A DNA stretch of 64,000 nt, taken from NCBI GenBank assembly GCA_948469655.1, contig CAOKMF010000001.1, positions 32,001 through 96,000 on the forward strand, read 5' to 3'. Of the stretch, positions 28,002 through 37,013 are shown piece after piece (the stretch's first letter is position 1; every line of letters begins with the position of its first letter). Source of the DNA: an uncultured Clostridium sp. Its GTDB lineage: Bacteria; Bacillota; Clostridia; TANB77; CAG-508. The notes beneath the pieces are model-generated. The model was given only the letters and a program-made list of their open reading frames with translations, was not told the origin of the DNA and ran no database searches. Position numbers and translations under genes: made by a program.

Positions 28002-29195
28002 CTAATTGTAATTTTTTGCTTTTATATCTCCAATATACATAGATGGAACACCTATATATAAATCTTTTATATATGATACATCATTTCCAATTCCTGCTGA
28101 TATGATATTACATTTTAATATTTGATAATCATTATATATGTAAAAGCTACTTCCACCATCTAAATATACATCTCCAAATATTGTATTATCTACTTTTGCA
28201 TCTTTATTGGCCTTTTCTAATATTTCATCTACAGTTATTTTGTTATTTATTAAAGCTTCTCTTAAGGACATTTTTTCTCCATCTATTACTATATCTACTG
28301 TTCCTTTGTAAGAATAAATGTCATAGTCATATTTATCAGTTTCTTCTTTTCCTAATATTTTTGTTATTTCTTCTGCTTTTGAATCTGCATTAAATTGTAT
28401 TTTAAATTTTGAATCTGTTGTTTGCTTTATTTCTGCATAACTACATATTGAAATCGTATGCCTTATTCCTTTTCCTTTTAATTCCACCGAATAATATGTT
28501 TTTAAATTTGTTATAACATTAGGTGTATTTCCTTTTACTAATTCATATTCTGTAGCATCATATTCTTCTGTTGTTATTTTTCTATCTTCTTCAGAAGCAT
28601 ATCCATCCCTTCTATTATCAACTTTCATAATAAACTTATTGTTTATATATTCTAAATTTGTTAATATTGGCTGTCCTTCTATTGTATATTGCACTATTCT
28701 TATTTCATCTGGCACTTTGTTTTTTACATTTTCTATAAATTTATCTAATTCTTCTATATGATATACTGTATTAGAATTAGTTACAATATAGCATTTATCT
28801 TCCACCATCTGACTAAAATTATAATCTAAAGGCATATTTTCTAATTCTACATATTTTTGATTTTCTCTTTCCTTTTGTTCGCTATATTTTTCTCTATATT
28901 CTTCTTCAAAGCCAAACATCCCTTGTCCTAAATTTATTGGAAAATATTTTGGACCTATACAAAAACTATGTAATTTATTATTTTCATCTTTGAATGTTAT
29001 TATATAATCTCCAAATGATGATGCCCACTCAATATTTACATACTCTAATTGCATTTTGGGAAAATTCCTTTTTAGATAAACTGTACTAGAAACTTTTGCT
29101 ATTTGTTTTGGAATTATACCATTTATCCATAATACTACAATAATTACTAGAGCAAAACTTACTACTGCAACAATGCTTCTTCTTTTATTTTTCAT
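28002..29195 (-). CDS. membrane-anchored protein of the cargo sigma-factor cluster
   Basis: 397 residues: one N-terminal membrane helix (AVVSFALVIIVVLWINGII), then an extracytoplasmic domain. Residues ~300-395 (MSLREALINNKITVDEILEKA, FGDVYLDGGSSFYIYNDYQI, DLYIGVPS) repeat a segment found in the 32269-33339 gene, so the two share a domain. Last gene of a set with an ECF sigma factor, so possibly a signal receptor or effector at the surface. Family not named. Confidence 0.5.
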   Translation of the reverse strand: MKNKRRSIVAVVSFALVIIVVLWINGIIPKQIAKVSSTVYLKRNFPKMQLEYVNIEWASSFGDYIITFKDENNKLHSFCIGPKYFPINLGQGMFGFEEEYREKYSEQKERENQKYVELENMPLDYNFSQMVEDKCYIVTNSNTVYHIEELDKFIENVKNKVPDEIRIVQYTIEGQPILTNLEYINNKFIMKVDNRRDGYASEEDRKITTEEYDATEYELVKGNTPNVITNLKTYYSVELKGKGIRHTISICSYAEIKQTTDSKFKIQFNADSKAEEITKILGKEETDKYDYDIYSYKGTVDIVIDGEKMSLREALINNKITVDEILEKANKDAKVDNTIFGDVYLDGGSSFYIYNDYQILKCNIISAGIGNDVSYIKDLYIGVPSMYIGDIKAKNYN

Positions 29196-29288
29196 AAATA
29201 AAATCTCCTATTTTAATTTCAAGATTCTTAGCAAATTATAATTTTTTAAGATGATTATAACACAAATTTCTTAAATTGTTTCTAAATT

Positions 29289-29676
29289 TTATGCCCACAT
29301 ATATAATCTACAAATTTGAAGTGCTAATATTAAATTAAATATCACTACAGCTGCAACATATATAATCTTATTTTTCCTATTTTCAAACTTTTTAGATAAA
29401 ACAATACCTAAAATACTTATCAAAACAGCCATTATCATATAAACTACGAATCGCAAATCATTGGCATTAAAGTTTATATTAAGCATATTAGTTTGAGTTA
29501 TTCCTACACAACCACAGCCAAATATATTTACAAATATATTTCCGATCTAATATGTTATATAATGGTGTAATAAAAAGCATAAGTAAATATGGTAATACTC
29601 TTATTGTTTTTTTATTTTTAATATACATTGCAAGCCAAACTATAAATATTACTAATAAAACAATATCCCAAATCAT
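29289..29676 (-). CDS. small membrane protein, four helices
   Basis: 128 residues after one CGG shift at 29542-29544 (YNILD-G-NIFVNIFGCG). The product has hydrophobic segments MIWDIVLLVIFIVWLAMYI, VLPYLLMLFITPLYNIL, FVVYMIMAVLISILGIVL and IIYVAAVVIFNLILALQI. Before correction it looks like two short genes. Function unknown; same operon direction as the sigma-factor cluster. Confidence 0.55.
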
Positions 29677-29688
29677 ATTTTTGCCCCC

Positions 29689-30615
29689 CTATATTTTTTC
29701 AAATAATACATAAGTGTTGTTATAATTTAGTACAATAGTTTTTTCACTCGCTTCAAAAACGCTTGCTCCTAATATCTCTTTGTTATTTGTTTCTCCATCA
29801 AATTTTGGTACATACTTAGAATCTATTAATTTATCAATCGTTCCTATCTTTTCGCTGCCACCTGCATAATCAATGGTCGAAAATGATTTACCATATAAGA
29901 TTCCATTAAATCTTATTAAAATTTCGGTAGATGCTGTTTTAGAACGTAAATTCGTAATTTTGTCATATTCTTTATACTTATCTAATGATTCATAACTTAT
30001 AGCTTCTATTTGTGCTGGGTATGTTTCCATTACATATCCATCATAAATTATTTTTACTCTTTCTCCTACTTCAAACTTTATATTTGTATCAATTTTTAGT
30101 TTTCCTACCATTATCTTATCTGTTGATTTTCTTATTTCTTCTCCTTCGTCTGGTTCTACAAAAAATAAGTTTTGCTCTACTTGTGTTATTGTTCCACAAA
30201 ATGAATATTCTTTTGCTTCAAATATCACCCACTTATTATCTATTGGTACTTCTATGGTATTGCTTTCTCTGCCATATTGATAACCATTTGCTCCTTCAAA
30301 ATTTGCTTCTCCATCATTCGTTGGTATTTCTTTTCCTTCAACCACTTTTGTGATATTTCCATCAAGCATACCACAACGTAGCCCTTCGCTTATTCTTCCT
30401 GTATCATAATATAGTTTTCCATTTACTTTTACAATTCTACCTATTTCTTTTGGACTATTTTCTAAATTATTAGTTTCATTACTACTTGCAGGATTATCTC
30501 TTTCTATACAAATGTCTTGTTTTCTAACTTTTATTTTAGTAAGAATCAATATAGCTGTCATTACTAAAAGGATTAATACTAAAATTCCTATCATTATTTT
30601 TTCTGATTTTTTCAT
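29689..30615 (-). CDS. DUF3221-like anchored protein
   Basis: 308 residues from the ATG at 30615 (GGTGG before it). N-terminal membrane helix (IMIGILVLILLVMTAILIL). The block FFVEPDEGEEIRKSTDKIMV followed by a strand ending in KIIYDGYVMETYPAQIEAI is the DUF3221 signature, shared with 32269-33339. Located directly downstream of the ECF sigma factor gene, a common place for an anti-sigma or sensed envelope protein. Confidence 0.6.
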   Translation of the reverse strand: MKKSEKIMIGILVLILLVMTAILILTKIKVRKQDICIERDNPASSNETNNLENSPKEIGRIVKVNGKLYYDTGRISEGLRCGMLDGNITKVVEGKEIPTNDGEANFEGANGYQYGRESNTIEVPIDNKWVIFEAKEYSFCGTITQVEQNLFFVEPDEGEEIRKSTDKIMVGKLKIDTNIKFEVGERVKIIYDGYVMETYPAQIEAISYESLDKYKEYDKITNLRSKTASTEILIRFNGILYGKSFSTIDYAGGSEKIGTIDKLIDSKYVPKFDGETNNKEILGASVFEASEKTIVLNYNNTYVLFEKI

Positions 30616-30641
30616 AAGTACCACCATTTTTAACCTTTCTA

Positions 30642-31496
30642 TTATTTAGACAACTTTTTTCTTGTTTTTTGTTGGTGTTTTATAAAAATTATAAAAAAAA
30701 TAATTGTAGCCATCAAAAATATGCTTGATATACTAAATATTCCTATATCTACTATATCCATTCTTGGATTTGATTCTGTTTCTGTGATTTCTATTCTATC
30801 TGTAGTAACTTCTGTGTCTTCTGTTATATTTGTTTCATCTTTTTTAAATGCTTCTTCCCTACTACTTTCTGCTGAATTATCTATTACATCTTCTTTCATT
30901 TCTTCTTGATTACTTTGCTTTTTTCTTACAGGTTGTTTTTTTAATACAAATGCCATCATCATTATTATAAACATAGATAAGTTGCTAAGTAGTAGTTTTA
31001 AAGTATGTACTCCCTTATAATATCTCCATTGTACTGTTCCTATTGGAATACCTAATACACCAGAAATTTCTTTAAAAGATAATCCTGATAATATTTTTAA
31101 TGATATTATTTCTTGTTCTTTTATAGGCAACTTTGCTATCATTTTATTATATGAATCTATTTCTATAATTTCGTTTAATTCTTTATTTTCGCTTGTTATA
31201 TAGTATAATTCATCAATGTTAAGTTCTTCTTTTTTACTCTTTAGGAAGTTAAAAGTTTCATTTTTTGTTACTGAATAAATCCACGTAGCTGCGTTGTTAG
31301 TTGGTAACTTTTCTTTTTCTAACCTAAATATCTTCAAAAAAACAATTTGTACTATATCTTCTGAATCCTCTTTATTTTTTAGTATTGAAAAAGCTACTCC
31401 ATATACCAATGCTTTGTACTTTTCATATAACTTTTGCATACTTTGGTTATTTTCCTGTTTCATTTCTTTAAATAACTTTTCTAACTCTTTCTCCAT
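30642..31496 (-). CDS. ECF-type RNA polymerase sigma factor with a C-terminal membrane tail
   Basis: 284 residues. Region 2 (YEKYKALVYGVAFSILKNKE, DIVQIVFLKIF) and region 4 (LPIKEQEIISLKILSGLSFK, GIPIGTVQWRYYKGV) are complete by ~170. Unusually, the protein continues with a hydrophobic stretch (LLLSNLSMFIIMMMAFVL), an acidic Thr/Glu linker and a second helix (IFSISSIFLMATIIFFIIFI). This suggests a sigma factor fused to its own anchoring or anti-sigma module, freed by proteolysis or held at the membrane. Confidence 0.8.
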   Translation of the reverse strand: MEKELEKLFKEMKQENNQSMQKLYEKYKALVYGVAFSILKNKEDSEDIVQIVFLKIFRLEKEKLPTNNAATWIYSVTKNETFNFLKSKKEELNIDELYYITSENKELNEIIEIDSYNKMIAKLPIKEQEIISLKILSGLSFKEISGVLGIPIGTVQWRYYKGVHTLKLLLSNLSMFIIMMMAFVLKKQPVRKKQSNQEEMKEDVIDNSAESSREEAFKKDETNITEDTEVTTDRIEITETESNPRMDIVDIGIFSISSIFLMATIIFFIIFIKHQQKTRKKLSK

Positions 31497-31504
31497 ACAT
31501 ACCT

Positions 31505-32175
31505 CTAATTTTCCTCTGTATTATTTCGTGAATCTACTACACATTTGATTACTTCCAATATGCCTACTATTATAAATATAATAGGTATGGCTATCCAAAA
31601 TCCCATAGATTTAATGGTGTCGACAAAGGACGAAGTTGTCCCATTTTGAAGCAGAATAATACCGATTCCAATAACAGTAAAAACAGTTCCAATGTATATT
31701 CCCATAACATTAATTTTTACCTTATCAAAAACACCTTTCATATATAATGCTCCTATTACAAATGCTCCTCCTACTAAAGTGAAAAAAGCACCAAAATAGA
31801 TAAGGAAATTACTACTATTTGTTCCGAACTAATATTGCCTCATTCGGATCATTAGGATTATATTTTACTTCTCTACTGCTGTTCTTTTCTGGTATATATC
31901 CGTATTCCATAATCAGTTGCAACTGTATATTCTTTTCCATCTACTTCGTAGGTATAAATTAGTTTATATGTTATACCATCTTTTGATTTACTGTATATAT
32001 CATAATCTTTAAAATATCCATTTGTAGTGCTATATTCCTTAGTTATGTTATTTAATTTATATGTATCTTTAATACCAAAATACAAACATACTATACCAAT
32101 TATTAAAGCTGAACACACTAAAAGACTAGAAACAATGGTTTTAAAATTAATATTAAATTTTATTTCACTTTTCAT
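31505..32175 (-). CDS. DUF3592-like membrane protein
   Basis: 222 residues from the ATG at 32175 after two CGG shifts (31900-31902 in DYGI-G-YIPEKNSS; 31824-31826 in EAILV-G-TNSSNF). N-terminal membrane helix, then a DUF3592-like extracellular domain (YKLIYTYEVDGKEYTV...VKYNPNDPNEAILVG is the typical NPxDP ending) and three C-terminal helices. Uncorrected it would be read as two proteins with a gap. Immediately upstream of the sigma factor gene. Confidence 0.7.
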
Positions 32176-32268
32176 TAAATACAATCCTCGTACTTTAAAT
32201 TTTTAATATCATTATATAATAAAAGACATATAATTTCAAATTATTATATGCCTTATTTATTCTCAAAA

Positions 32269-33339
32269 TTATTCTCTAATTAAATCTTGAATTTGCTCTA
32301 ATCCTTGCTTATCTGTTTTCTTTATTGAAACAAGTGTAGTATTTGTAAATATTGATTCTATATTTTCTTCTACTTTTTTATCTGTATATTTAAAAGTAAA
32401 TTCATAATCTTTGCTAATCTCAATATTATTTGCTAAACTTCTTTGTACCTTTACTGTTTTCACTTCTTCTTCCTGAAATTGCCTAATTGTTAAGTATATA
32501 TAACTTTCATCATTACTATCAGCTACATTCAACACATTATATGTTTTAATAAAAGTAGAATTTCCTGTATTCTCATTTATATTAATATCATTTAGTTTTA
32601 AATCCTTAGTCCCTATATATACATCTCTATTTCCATCTATTGTATGAAATTTTATTATTGTATAATTTTCATAGTGATATTCTATACTTCCTCCATCATC
32701 ATAAGATATAGCATTTGGAATGTCTTTATTAGCTTTTGCTATTATTTCTTCCATCGTTATTTTATTTTGTAATAAAGCCTCTCTTAATGAATAGTCTTTC
32801 CCATCAATTCTAATATTTACACTTCCATCATATCCATAAACATCATAATTATATTTATCTGTTTCATTTTTATCTACTATTTTGTGTACTTTAATATCTG
32901 ATTGTGGCTGTTTATCATAGAAAAGTATTTCAAAGTTTTCAGCTGATTTCAACTCAATTTTTATTGCTCTCACTTGTGCTGGATAACTTTCCATTACAGT
33001 ACCATCATAAGTTATTTTTACATTAGTCCCAACCTTATAAATTGCATCATTAAATTCACCTAATCCAATAGAAATTCTATCTGATGATTTTCTTATTTCT
33101 TCATTCTCATTTGGCTCTACTATAATGTAACTAGCAGTAGATTCAATAACTTTACCGAAAAATGAATGTTCATTAGTTTTAGTGTCAACAGGACTTGAAC
33201 TAATATTCTCAGTTTTAAAATTAAGATTTGCTCTATTTGTAACATTCCTTTCAATTAAAATATATGCAGAGGCTGCTCCAATAACTATAATCAATGCTAT
33301 AATTAAAATTCCAACAAGTATTTTCTTATTTTTATCCAT
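32269..33339 (-). CDS. DUF3221-like anchored protein
   Basis: 356 residues; ATG at 33339 (GGTGG upstream), or a GTG three codons earlier. Membrane helix near residue 8-28, then DUF3221-type block YIIVEPNENEEIRKSSDRIS...TVMESYPAQVRAI, then the segment shared with the 28002-29195 protein (YSLREALLQNKITMEEIIAKA, YDDGGSIEYHYENYTI). It therefore looks like a chimera of its two neighbours' domains. Function unknown. Confidence 0.6.
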   Translation of the reverse strand: MDKNKKILVGILIIALIIVIGAASAYILIERNVTNRANLNFKTENISSSPVDTKTNEHSFFGKVIESTASYIIVEPNENEEIRKSSDRISIGLGEFNDAIYKVGTNVKITYDGTVMESYPAQVRAIKIELKSAENFEILFYDKQPQSDIKVHKIVDKNETDKYNYDVYGYDGSVNIRIDGKDYSLREALLQNKITMEEIIAKANKDIPNAISYDDGGSIEYHYENYTIIKFHTIDGNRDVYIGTKDLKLNDININENTGNSTFIKTYNVLNVADSNDESYIYLTIRQFQEEEVKTVKVQRSLANNIEISKDYEFTFKYTDKKVEENIESIFTNTTLVSIKKTDKQGLEQIQDLIRE

Positions 33340-33420
33340 TTTTTCCACCGATTCAACCTTTCACTTTATAACTTAATCATATCAGTAACTTACTATCTTG
33401 TATTCAAATTATATCACAAA

Positions 33421-33463
33421 GGGCAAATGATTTTCAACTAATCATCTGCCCTACTTATTGTAA
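33421..33463 (-). terminator. terminator with an 18-bp stretch repeated at 42164
   Basis: GGGCA-ATGATT pairs with AATCAT-TGCCC around a short loop. The 18 bases CTGCCCTACTTATTGTAA (33446-33463) recur exactly at 42164-42181, again next to the end of a cargo gene. The repeat marks related cargo boundaries, possibly copied by recombination. Confidence 0.5.
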
Positions 33464-33467
33464 TTTT

Positions 33468-33863
33468 TTATTCTTCTACTAAGTTATCAATAATAAAGTA
33501 GGCAACAATCATAGTCACAGATATTACTAATCCAATATAAAACTCTGGAAAGGCAAAATTTATGCTATTTTGTATGCTCATTTTTCCTGTAATATTTTGT
33601 ATATGCCACGTTAAAAATTGGTAAATTTCTGAAATTACAATTCCAATTACACCTAGTCCACCTAATATTTTATTTGCTTTTTTATTTTTTAATGGTAGCC
33701 ATACTCCTATAAAGAACAATATAAAAGATATTATGCCTATTGGATTTAGTAAATTCCCTATACCTGATATTTCTTGAATACCTTTTGCACCTCCATACTG
33801 ATTTAATAACATTGGTAACAAACTAATAATAAATAATATTGTTATTATAATTTTCTTTTTCAT
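33468..33863 (-). CDS. small multi-pass membrane protein
   Basis: 131 residues from ATG 33863, chosen because GGAGG is eight bases ahead. Four predicted helices (IIITILFIISLLPMLL; PIGIISFILFFIGVWLP; ILGGLGVIGIVISEIYQF; FYIGLVISVTMIVAYFIID). No recognised family. Part of the cargo region. Confidence 0.55.
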   Translation of the reverse strand: MKKKIIITILFIISLLPMLLNQYGGAKGIQEISGIGNLLNPIGIISFILFFIGVWLPLKNKKANKILGGLGVIGIVISEIYQFLTWHIQNITGKMSIQNSINFAFPEFYIGLVISVTMIVAYFIIDNLVEE

Positions 33864-33997
33864 AAATACCTCCATTTTACCTTTCATTTTATAATTTAAT
33901 TTCAGCGACAACTTACTATTTGTACTTCACTATAATAACATAAAAACAAGCAATTTTCAATACAGATAATTACTTGTTTTCATTATAAAATACTTTT

Positions 33998-34528
33998 CTA
34001 TTGTTTGGATTCTCTATGCCTTTTTATTATCATAAAAATATATCCAAATATATTTATTGCAGTTGTACATGCTATGAAAATTGTTATTGGCACTAATATT
34101 TCCTTTAGTTCTGGATAAGCAAAAAGATATTCAAATCCATACTTGAACGATTCTATTATTATCATTGTAAAACAAAGCGTTATATTTGTTATTCCATAGA
34201 AATGTATATTTTGCCTTTTCCATTGACTCCATTCAATAATATGTCCTATTAGATTAACAAAAAACATTATCATTAAATTAGCAAATTGCACCATTGTATA
34301 AATGTATTCATGTCTATAAATTCCAGGCTTTCTTAAATCTCCAAATAGCATTAGTGTACCCATTCCATACGAATTACTATATAACCTCAAAGAAATTGCT
34401 AGTGAAACTACTACAACAGTAAATAAACAAATTCCCCATATTATTCCTCTCCTTATTTTATTCTTTTTTCGCATTCTTATAATATCTTCTCTTAATTCAT
34501 TTTGTTCTTTATTTTTCAAATTTTCCAT
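33998..34528 (-). CDS. multi-pass membrane protein
   Basis: 176 residues with four hydrophobic helices and charged ends; GIIWGICLFTVVVVSLAISL is the first. Its 5' end overlaps the AbrB-like gene by 20 bases, so the two are probably one unit. Function unknown. Confidence 0.55.
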   Translation of the reverse strand: MENLKNKEQNELREDIIRMRKKNKIRRGIIWGICLFTVVVVSLAISLRLYSNSYGMGTLMLFGDLRKPGIYRHEYIYTMVQFANLMIMFFVNLIGHIIEWSQWKRQNIHFYGITNITLCFTMIIIESFKYGFEYLFAYPELKEILVPITIFIACTTAINIFGYIFMIIKRHRESKQ

Positions 34529-34778
34529 TATATTTGCCTCCTATCAATTCCTCTAAACATTTGCTGCATATTTTCTGTTCTTTATAGTCGATTAACGCTT
34601 TATTTTCGCCACAAAATACACAACTGTCATTATCCTTTTGTAATATAATTGCTTGTTTATCTATAAATATTTCTAATGAATCACCTTTTTTAATATCTAA
34701 ATCATTTCTAATCTCCATTGGGATTACGATTCTTCCTAGATTGTCAATTCTTCTTTTTATTCCTGTGCTTCTTTTCAT
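34509..34778 (-). CDS. AbrB/SpoVT-type transcription factor with zinc-ribbon tail
   Basis: 89 residues. The swapped-hairpin DNA-binding fold is clear (GIKRRIDNLGRIVIPMEIRN, DLDIKKGDSLEIFID). The C-terminus has CVFCGENKALI...ICSKC, two CxxC pairs for a zinc ribbon, as in AbrB-like regulators of Clostridia. Its coupled neighbour is a membrane protein. Divergent from the HTH gene at 34924, so it may share a control region with it. Confidence 0.85.
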   Translation of the reverse strand: MKRSTGIKRRIDNLGRIVIPMEIRNDLDIKKGDSLEIFIDKQAIILQKDNDSCVFCGENKALIDYKEQKICSKCLEELIGGKYNGKFEK

Positions 34779-34923
34779 TTGTTTTATTCCTCCTAATTTT
34801 CCTTTTATTTCAACATTTTTTTAATATTTCTATAAAATTATAGACTATTCAAGTAGCCTATAATTTTAAAAAAAATTGTTATACTACTTTTAAATTAACT
34901 TTTTTCTACTAAGGAGAAGTATT

Positions 34924-35170
34924 TTGAAATTATCAGATGCAATTTATAAAAGAGTAAAATATTATATGAAACTAAACAATTTAACTTCACTTTGGGATTT
35001 GTATAAAGCAACAGGTATCCCAAAGTCTACTTTGAATGCTCTTTTCGGTACTAGAAAATCAAATGTTATTAAACTTACAACACTTGTTCAACTATGTCTA
35101 GGATTAAATACTAATTTGCAAGAATTTTTTTAATGACGAAATTTTTAAAGAAATTGATGATGATATGTAA
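34924..35170 (+). CDS. XRE-like HTH regulator, frame broken at a T-run
   Basis: TTG start with AAGGAG upstream. Residues 1-69 are a Cro/C1-type HTH (IPKSTLNALFGTRKSNVIKL; LCLGLNTNLQEFF). A stop follows at a run of seven T (35127-35133), but with six T the frame would continue NDEIFKEIDDDM to 35170, matching the DFFDDQLFND ending of the neighbour at 35316. This is the only break in the window that is not a CGG, and could be a sequencing error, a real shortening or transcript slippage. Confidence 0.6.
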
Positions 35171-35315
35171 CTTTAACTCTCCTTTTATTATTTATTCTAG
35201 CATTATCTTATTCGTTTTTCAATAGTTTTCCAAAAAAATGTTGCGTTCGTTCTCCATCTTCTTTTATTTTTTTTGCTATATTATATGTAGTTTTAAATTA
35301 ATTGGAGTAAAAAAT

Positions 35316-35555
35316 ATGTATTTATCCGAAGCTATCAAATTAAAAATTATAAATTTAATGGAACTTAATAATATGAATGGTAATAAGCTTGCACTGACTG
35401 CTGGTATAAATCGTTCTACCATAAATAGATTTTTAAGAAATGAAAGTTGCTCTATAAAAATTGAAACTATTACTTTAATTTGTCAATCTCTTGGCATTAC
35501 TTTAAAAGACTTTTTTGATGATCAATTATTTAATGATGTTGAAATAAATGATTAA
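35316..35555 (+). CDS. XRE-like HTH regulator
   Basis: 79 residues from the ATG at 35316. HTH core LALTAGINRSTINRFLRNES and second half IKIETITLICQSLGITLKDF. Paralogue of the gene at 34924. Two small Cro/C1-like proteins in tandem on the plus strand face the minus-strand element genes. Likely regulators of cargo or transfer genes. Confidence 0.7.
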   Translation: MYLSEAIKLKIINLMELNNMNGNKLALTAGINRSTINRFLRNESCSIKIETITLICQSLGITLKDFFDDQLFNDVEIND

Positions 35556-35602
35556 CCAATAAAGCTTCTCTAATTTGCTTTATTGGTTATTTATTATATA
35601 TT

Positions 35603-35806
35603 TTATTCATATTGTATTATTTTGTTTAAAATACCATTATACTCCTTGCTAATTTTTCCAATTTCTTTGGTACTATGAATCATTATAAATTCTTCTATGC
35701 ATAATTCTGCTCTTTTTAAATCCTCTTTTGTATAACCTTTTTCTTCAATTTTCACTCCTGCCTTTGTCAATAATTCCATTTCTTTTTCGTTAAATTCTAG
35801 TTCCAT
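35603..35806 (-). CDS. small hypothetical protein
   Basis: 67 residues, charged, helical (FNEKEMELLTKAGVKIEEKG; YTKEDLKRAELCIEEFIMIH). Shine-Dalgarno AGGAGGAAA. Twelve bases after the 87-residue gene, same strand. Possibly the small partner of a regulatory pair; no family recognised. Confidence 0.5.
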   Translation of the reverse strand: MELEFNEKEMELLTKAGVKIEEKGYTKEDLKRAELCIEEFIMIHSTKEIGKISKEYNGILNKIIQYE

Positions 35807-35817
35807 TTTTCTTCCTC

Positions 35818-36081
35818 CTATGCATTCTTTATTGCTACTAATAGCTCGTTTTCTTGTACTACTTTAGCGTGATTCTCAAATATATATGTTTCTCCTGTTG
35901 TATAAACTCTATACCCTATATTTTCAAGTTTGATTCTAGTTAATTCTAAAAATCTATTAGCTTCTAGTTTAGACAAGTTTAGCTTTACTCTTAGTTCAAA
36001 ATATGTATATACTATTAATTTATCATTTGCAGCTAGCTTTTTATTTAGTTCATTATCTATAAATTCTACTGTTAATGCCAT
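35818..36081 (-). CDS. small hypothetical protein, possible winged helix
   Basis: 87 residues. TYFELRVKLNLSKLEANRFLELTRIKLENI, followed by a beta pair (YRVYTTGETYIFENH), has the order of a winged-helix domain. ATG has AAATAGGAGC upstream. Function not known. Confidence 0.45.
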   Translation of the reverse strand: MALTVEFIDNELNKKLAANDKLIVYTYFELRVKLNLSKLEANRFLELTRIKLENIGYRVYTTGETYIFENHAKVVQENELLVAIKNA

Positions 36082-36174
36082 TATTTTGCTCCTATTTCAT
36101 TAAAACTTTTCCCTTTATATTTGTATCTAATAAGTTCACAATTTTTTTGTTTCTATTGTATTTTTTAATTTTTG

Positions 36175-36204
36175 TTGACATTTCTATAGATTCTAGTGTA
36201 TAAT
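36175..36204 (+). promoter_or_regulatory. strong predicted sigma-A promoter of an antisense RNA
   Basis: Consensus TTGACA at 36175-36180 and TATAAT at 36199-36204, 18-bp spacer. It is the best promoter match in the window and drives no protein gene, only a ~85-base stretch ending in a terminator. Confidence 0.75.
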
Positions 36205-36210
36205 GTATTT

Positions 36211-36295
36211 AGAAAGCAAGACCACAGATATGTGGTTGCCGAAATATTAGATAAGACGGCACACGCTCTGCAAAGCAAATGTGCCGTCGTTTTTT
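36211..36295 (+). ncRNA. candidate antitoxin RNA of a type I toxin-antitoxin pair
   Basis: From the predicted start near 36211 to the terminator (GACGGCACA/TGTGCCGTC, 36255-36288, then T6). A second hairpin ACCACA-GATA-TGTGGT lies at 36221-36236. The RNA runs head-on into the small hydrophobic gene on the other strand, so the 3' part of that mRNA would be complementary to it. This convergent layout is that of TxpA/RatA and BsrG/SR4. Confidence 0.55.
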
Positions 36296-36398
36296 ATTGT
36301 TTACTCGTCCACATTATGTATATAATACACAATAAGGTTAAGTTAATGATTACTGATATACTTAATCCTAAAAATATGAATGTTATAAATTTCATCAT
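36294..36398 (-). CDS. 34-residue hydrophobic peptide, candidate type I toxin
   Basis: MMKFITFIFLGLSISVIINL continues as one membrane helix and ends WTSKQ. Shine-Dalgarno AAAGGGGGCGG precedes ATG 36398 (a second ATG follows). One membrane span with a charged end is typical of type I toxins. Its stop touches the terminator of the antisense RNA. Not established by sequence alone; the RNA arrangement is the better argument. Confidence 0.55.
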   Translation of the reverse strand: MMKFITFIFLGLSISVIINLTLLCIIYIMWTSKQ

Positions 36399-36530
36399 CC
36401 AACCGCCCCCTTTCTCTCGATAAGTTATCGAGGTTAAGAGGCAACAAACACATCTGCAAATCTCACTTTCATATCGTATTTTATACTATTTTTCAAAAAA
36501 AGTCTAGTTCTTTTCTCTAAATATTATATT

Positions 36531-37013
36531 TTATACATTTACTATTTCTTCTATTTCGAGCGATGGATAAATACAAACGCAATAAGGTCTCTTTGTATGT
36601 ATTTCTTTCGAAAAATATTCTTTTGTTTCAATAATTATTATAATTCTTTCACTATTTGATATTTTATCAATATTTTCAAACAATGGTTCTATTTCTGCTT
36701 CTTTTATTGCTATTATATCATAAGTATGAAAATCTGTTTTCATTGTTACATTTACAGGATGCTTTGCTTTTTTTACTTTTGCATTTCTGTCTAAATAGTT
36801 CATAACTACATCGAATGCTACTATGATTCTGTTATTTACTTCTTTTCCTTGATATTTGAGTATATTTGTGTTTTTTTCTTTTGATATTGCCTTACTTGCA
36901 ATTACACAATTTATATCATTTTCAGTGCATTTACATAGTTTTAAAATATGTTCTTCCCTTAATGCTCCAAAATCCCAAATTAATTTTGCTATTTCTTTTT
37001 GTTTATCAGTCAT
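36531..37013 (-). CDS. DUF5697-like protein
   Basis: 160 residues. N-terminal winged-helix-like part (KEIAKLIWDFGALREEHILK), then a strand-rich domain with YDIIAIKEAEIEPL and ERIIIIIETKEYFSK. Matches in layout the small proteins found beside S1-domain proteins in Clostridial ICEs. Its start overlaps the S1-domain gene stop by 8 bases. Function unknown. Confidence 0.55.
   Translation of the reverse strand: MTDKQKEIAKLIWDFGALREEHILKLCKCTENDINCVIASKAISKEKNTNILKYQGKEVNNRIIVAFDVVMNYLDRNAKVKKAKHPVNVTMKTDFHTYDIIAIKEAEIEPLFENIDKISNSERIIIIIETKEYFSKEIHTKRPYCVCIYPSLEIEEIVNV

Noticed and set aside
36255-36288. Simple terminator of the minus-strand peptide gene
   Set aside because: On the minus strand it is followed by TTATCTAATATTT, a poor T-run, whereas on the plus strand T6 follows and a consensus promoter lies upstream.
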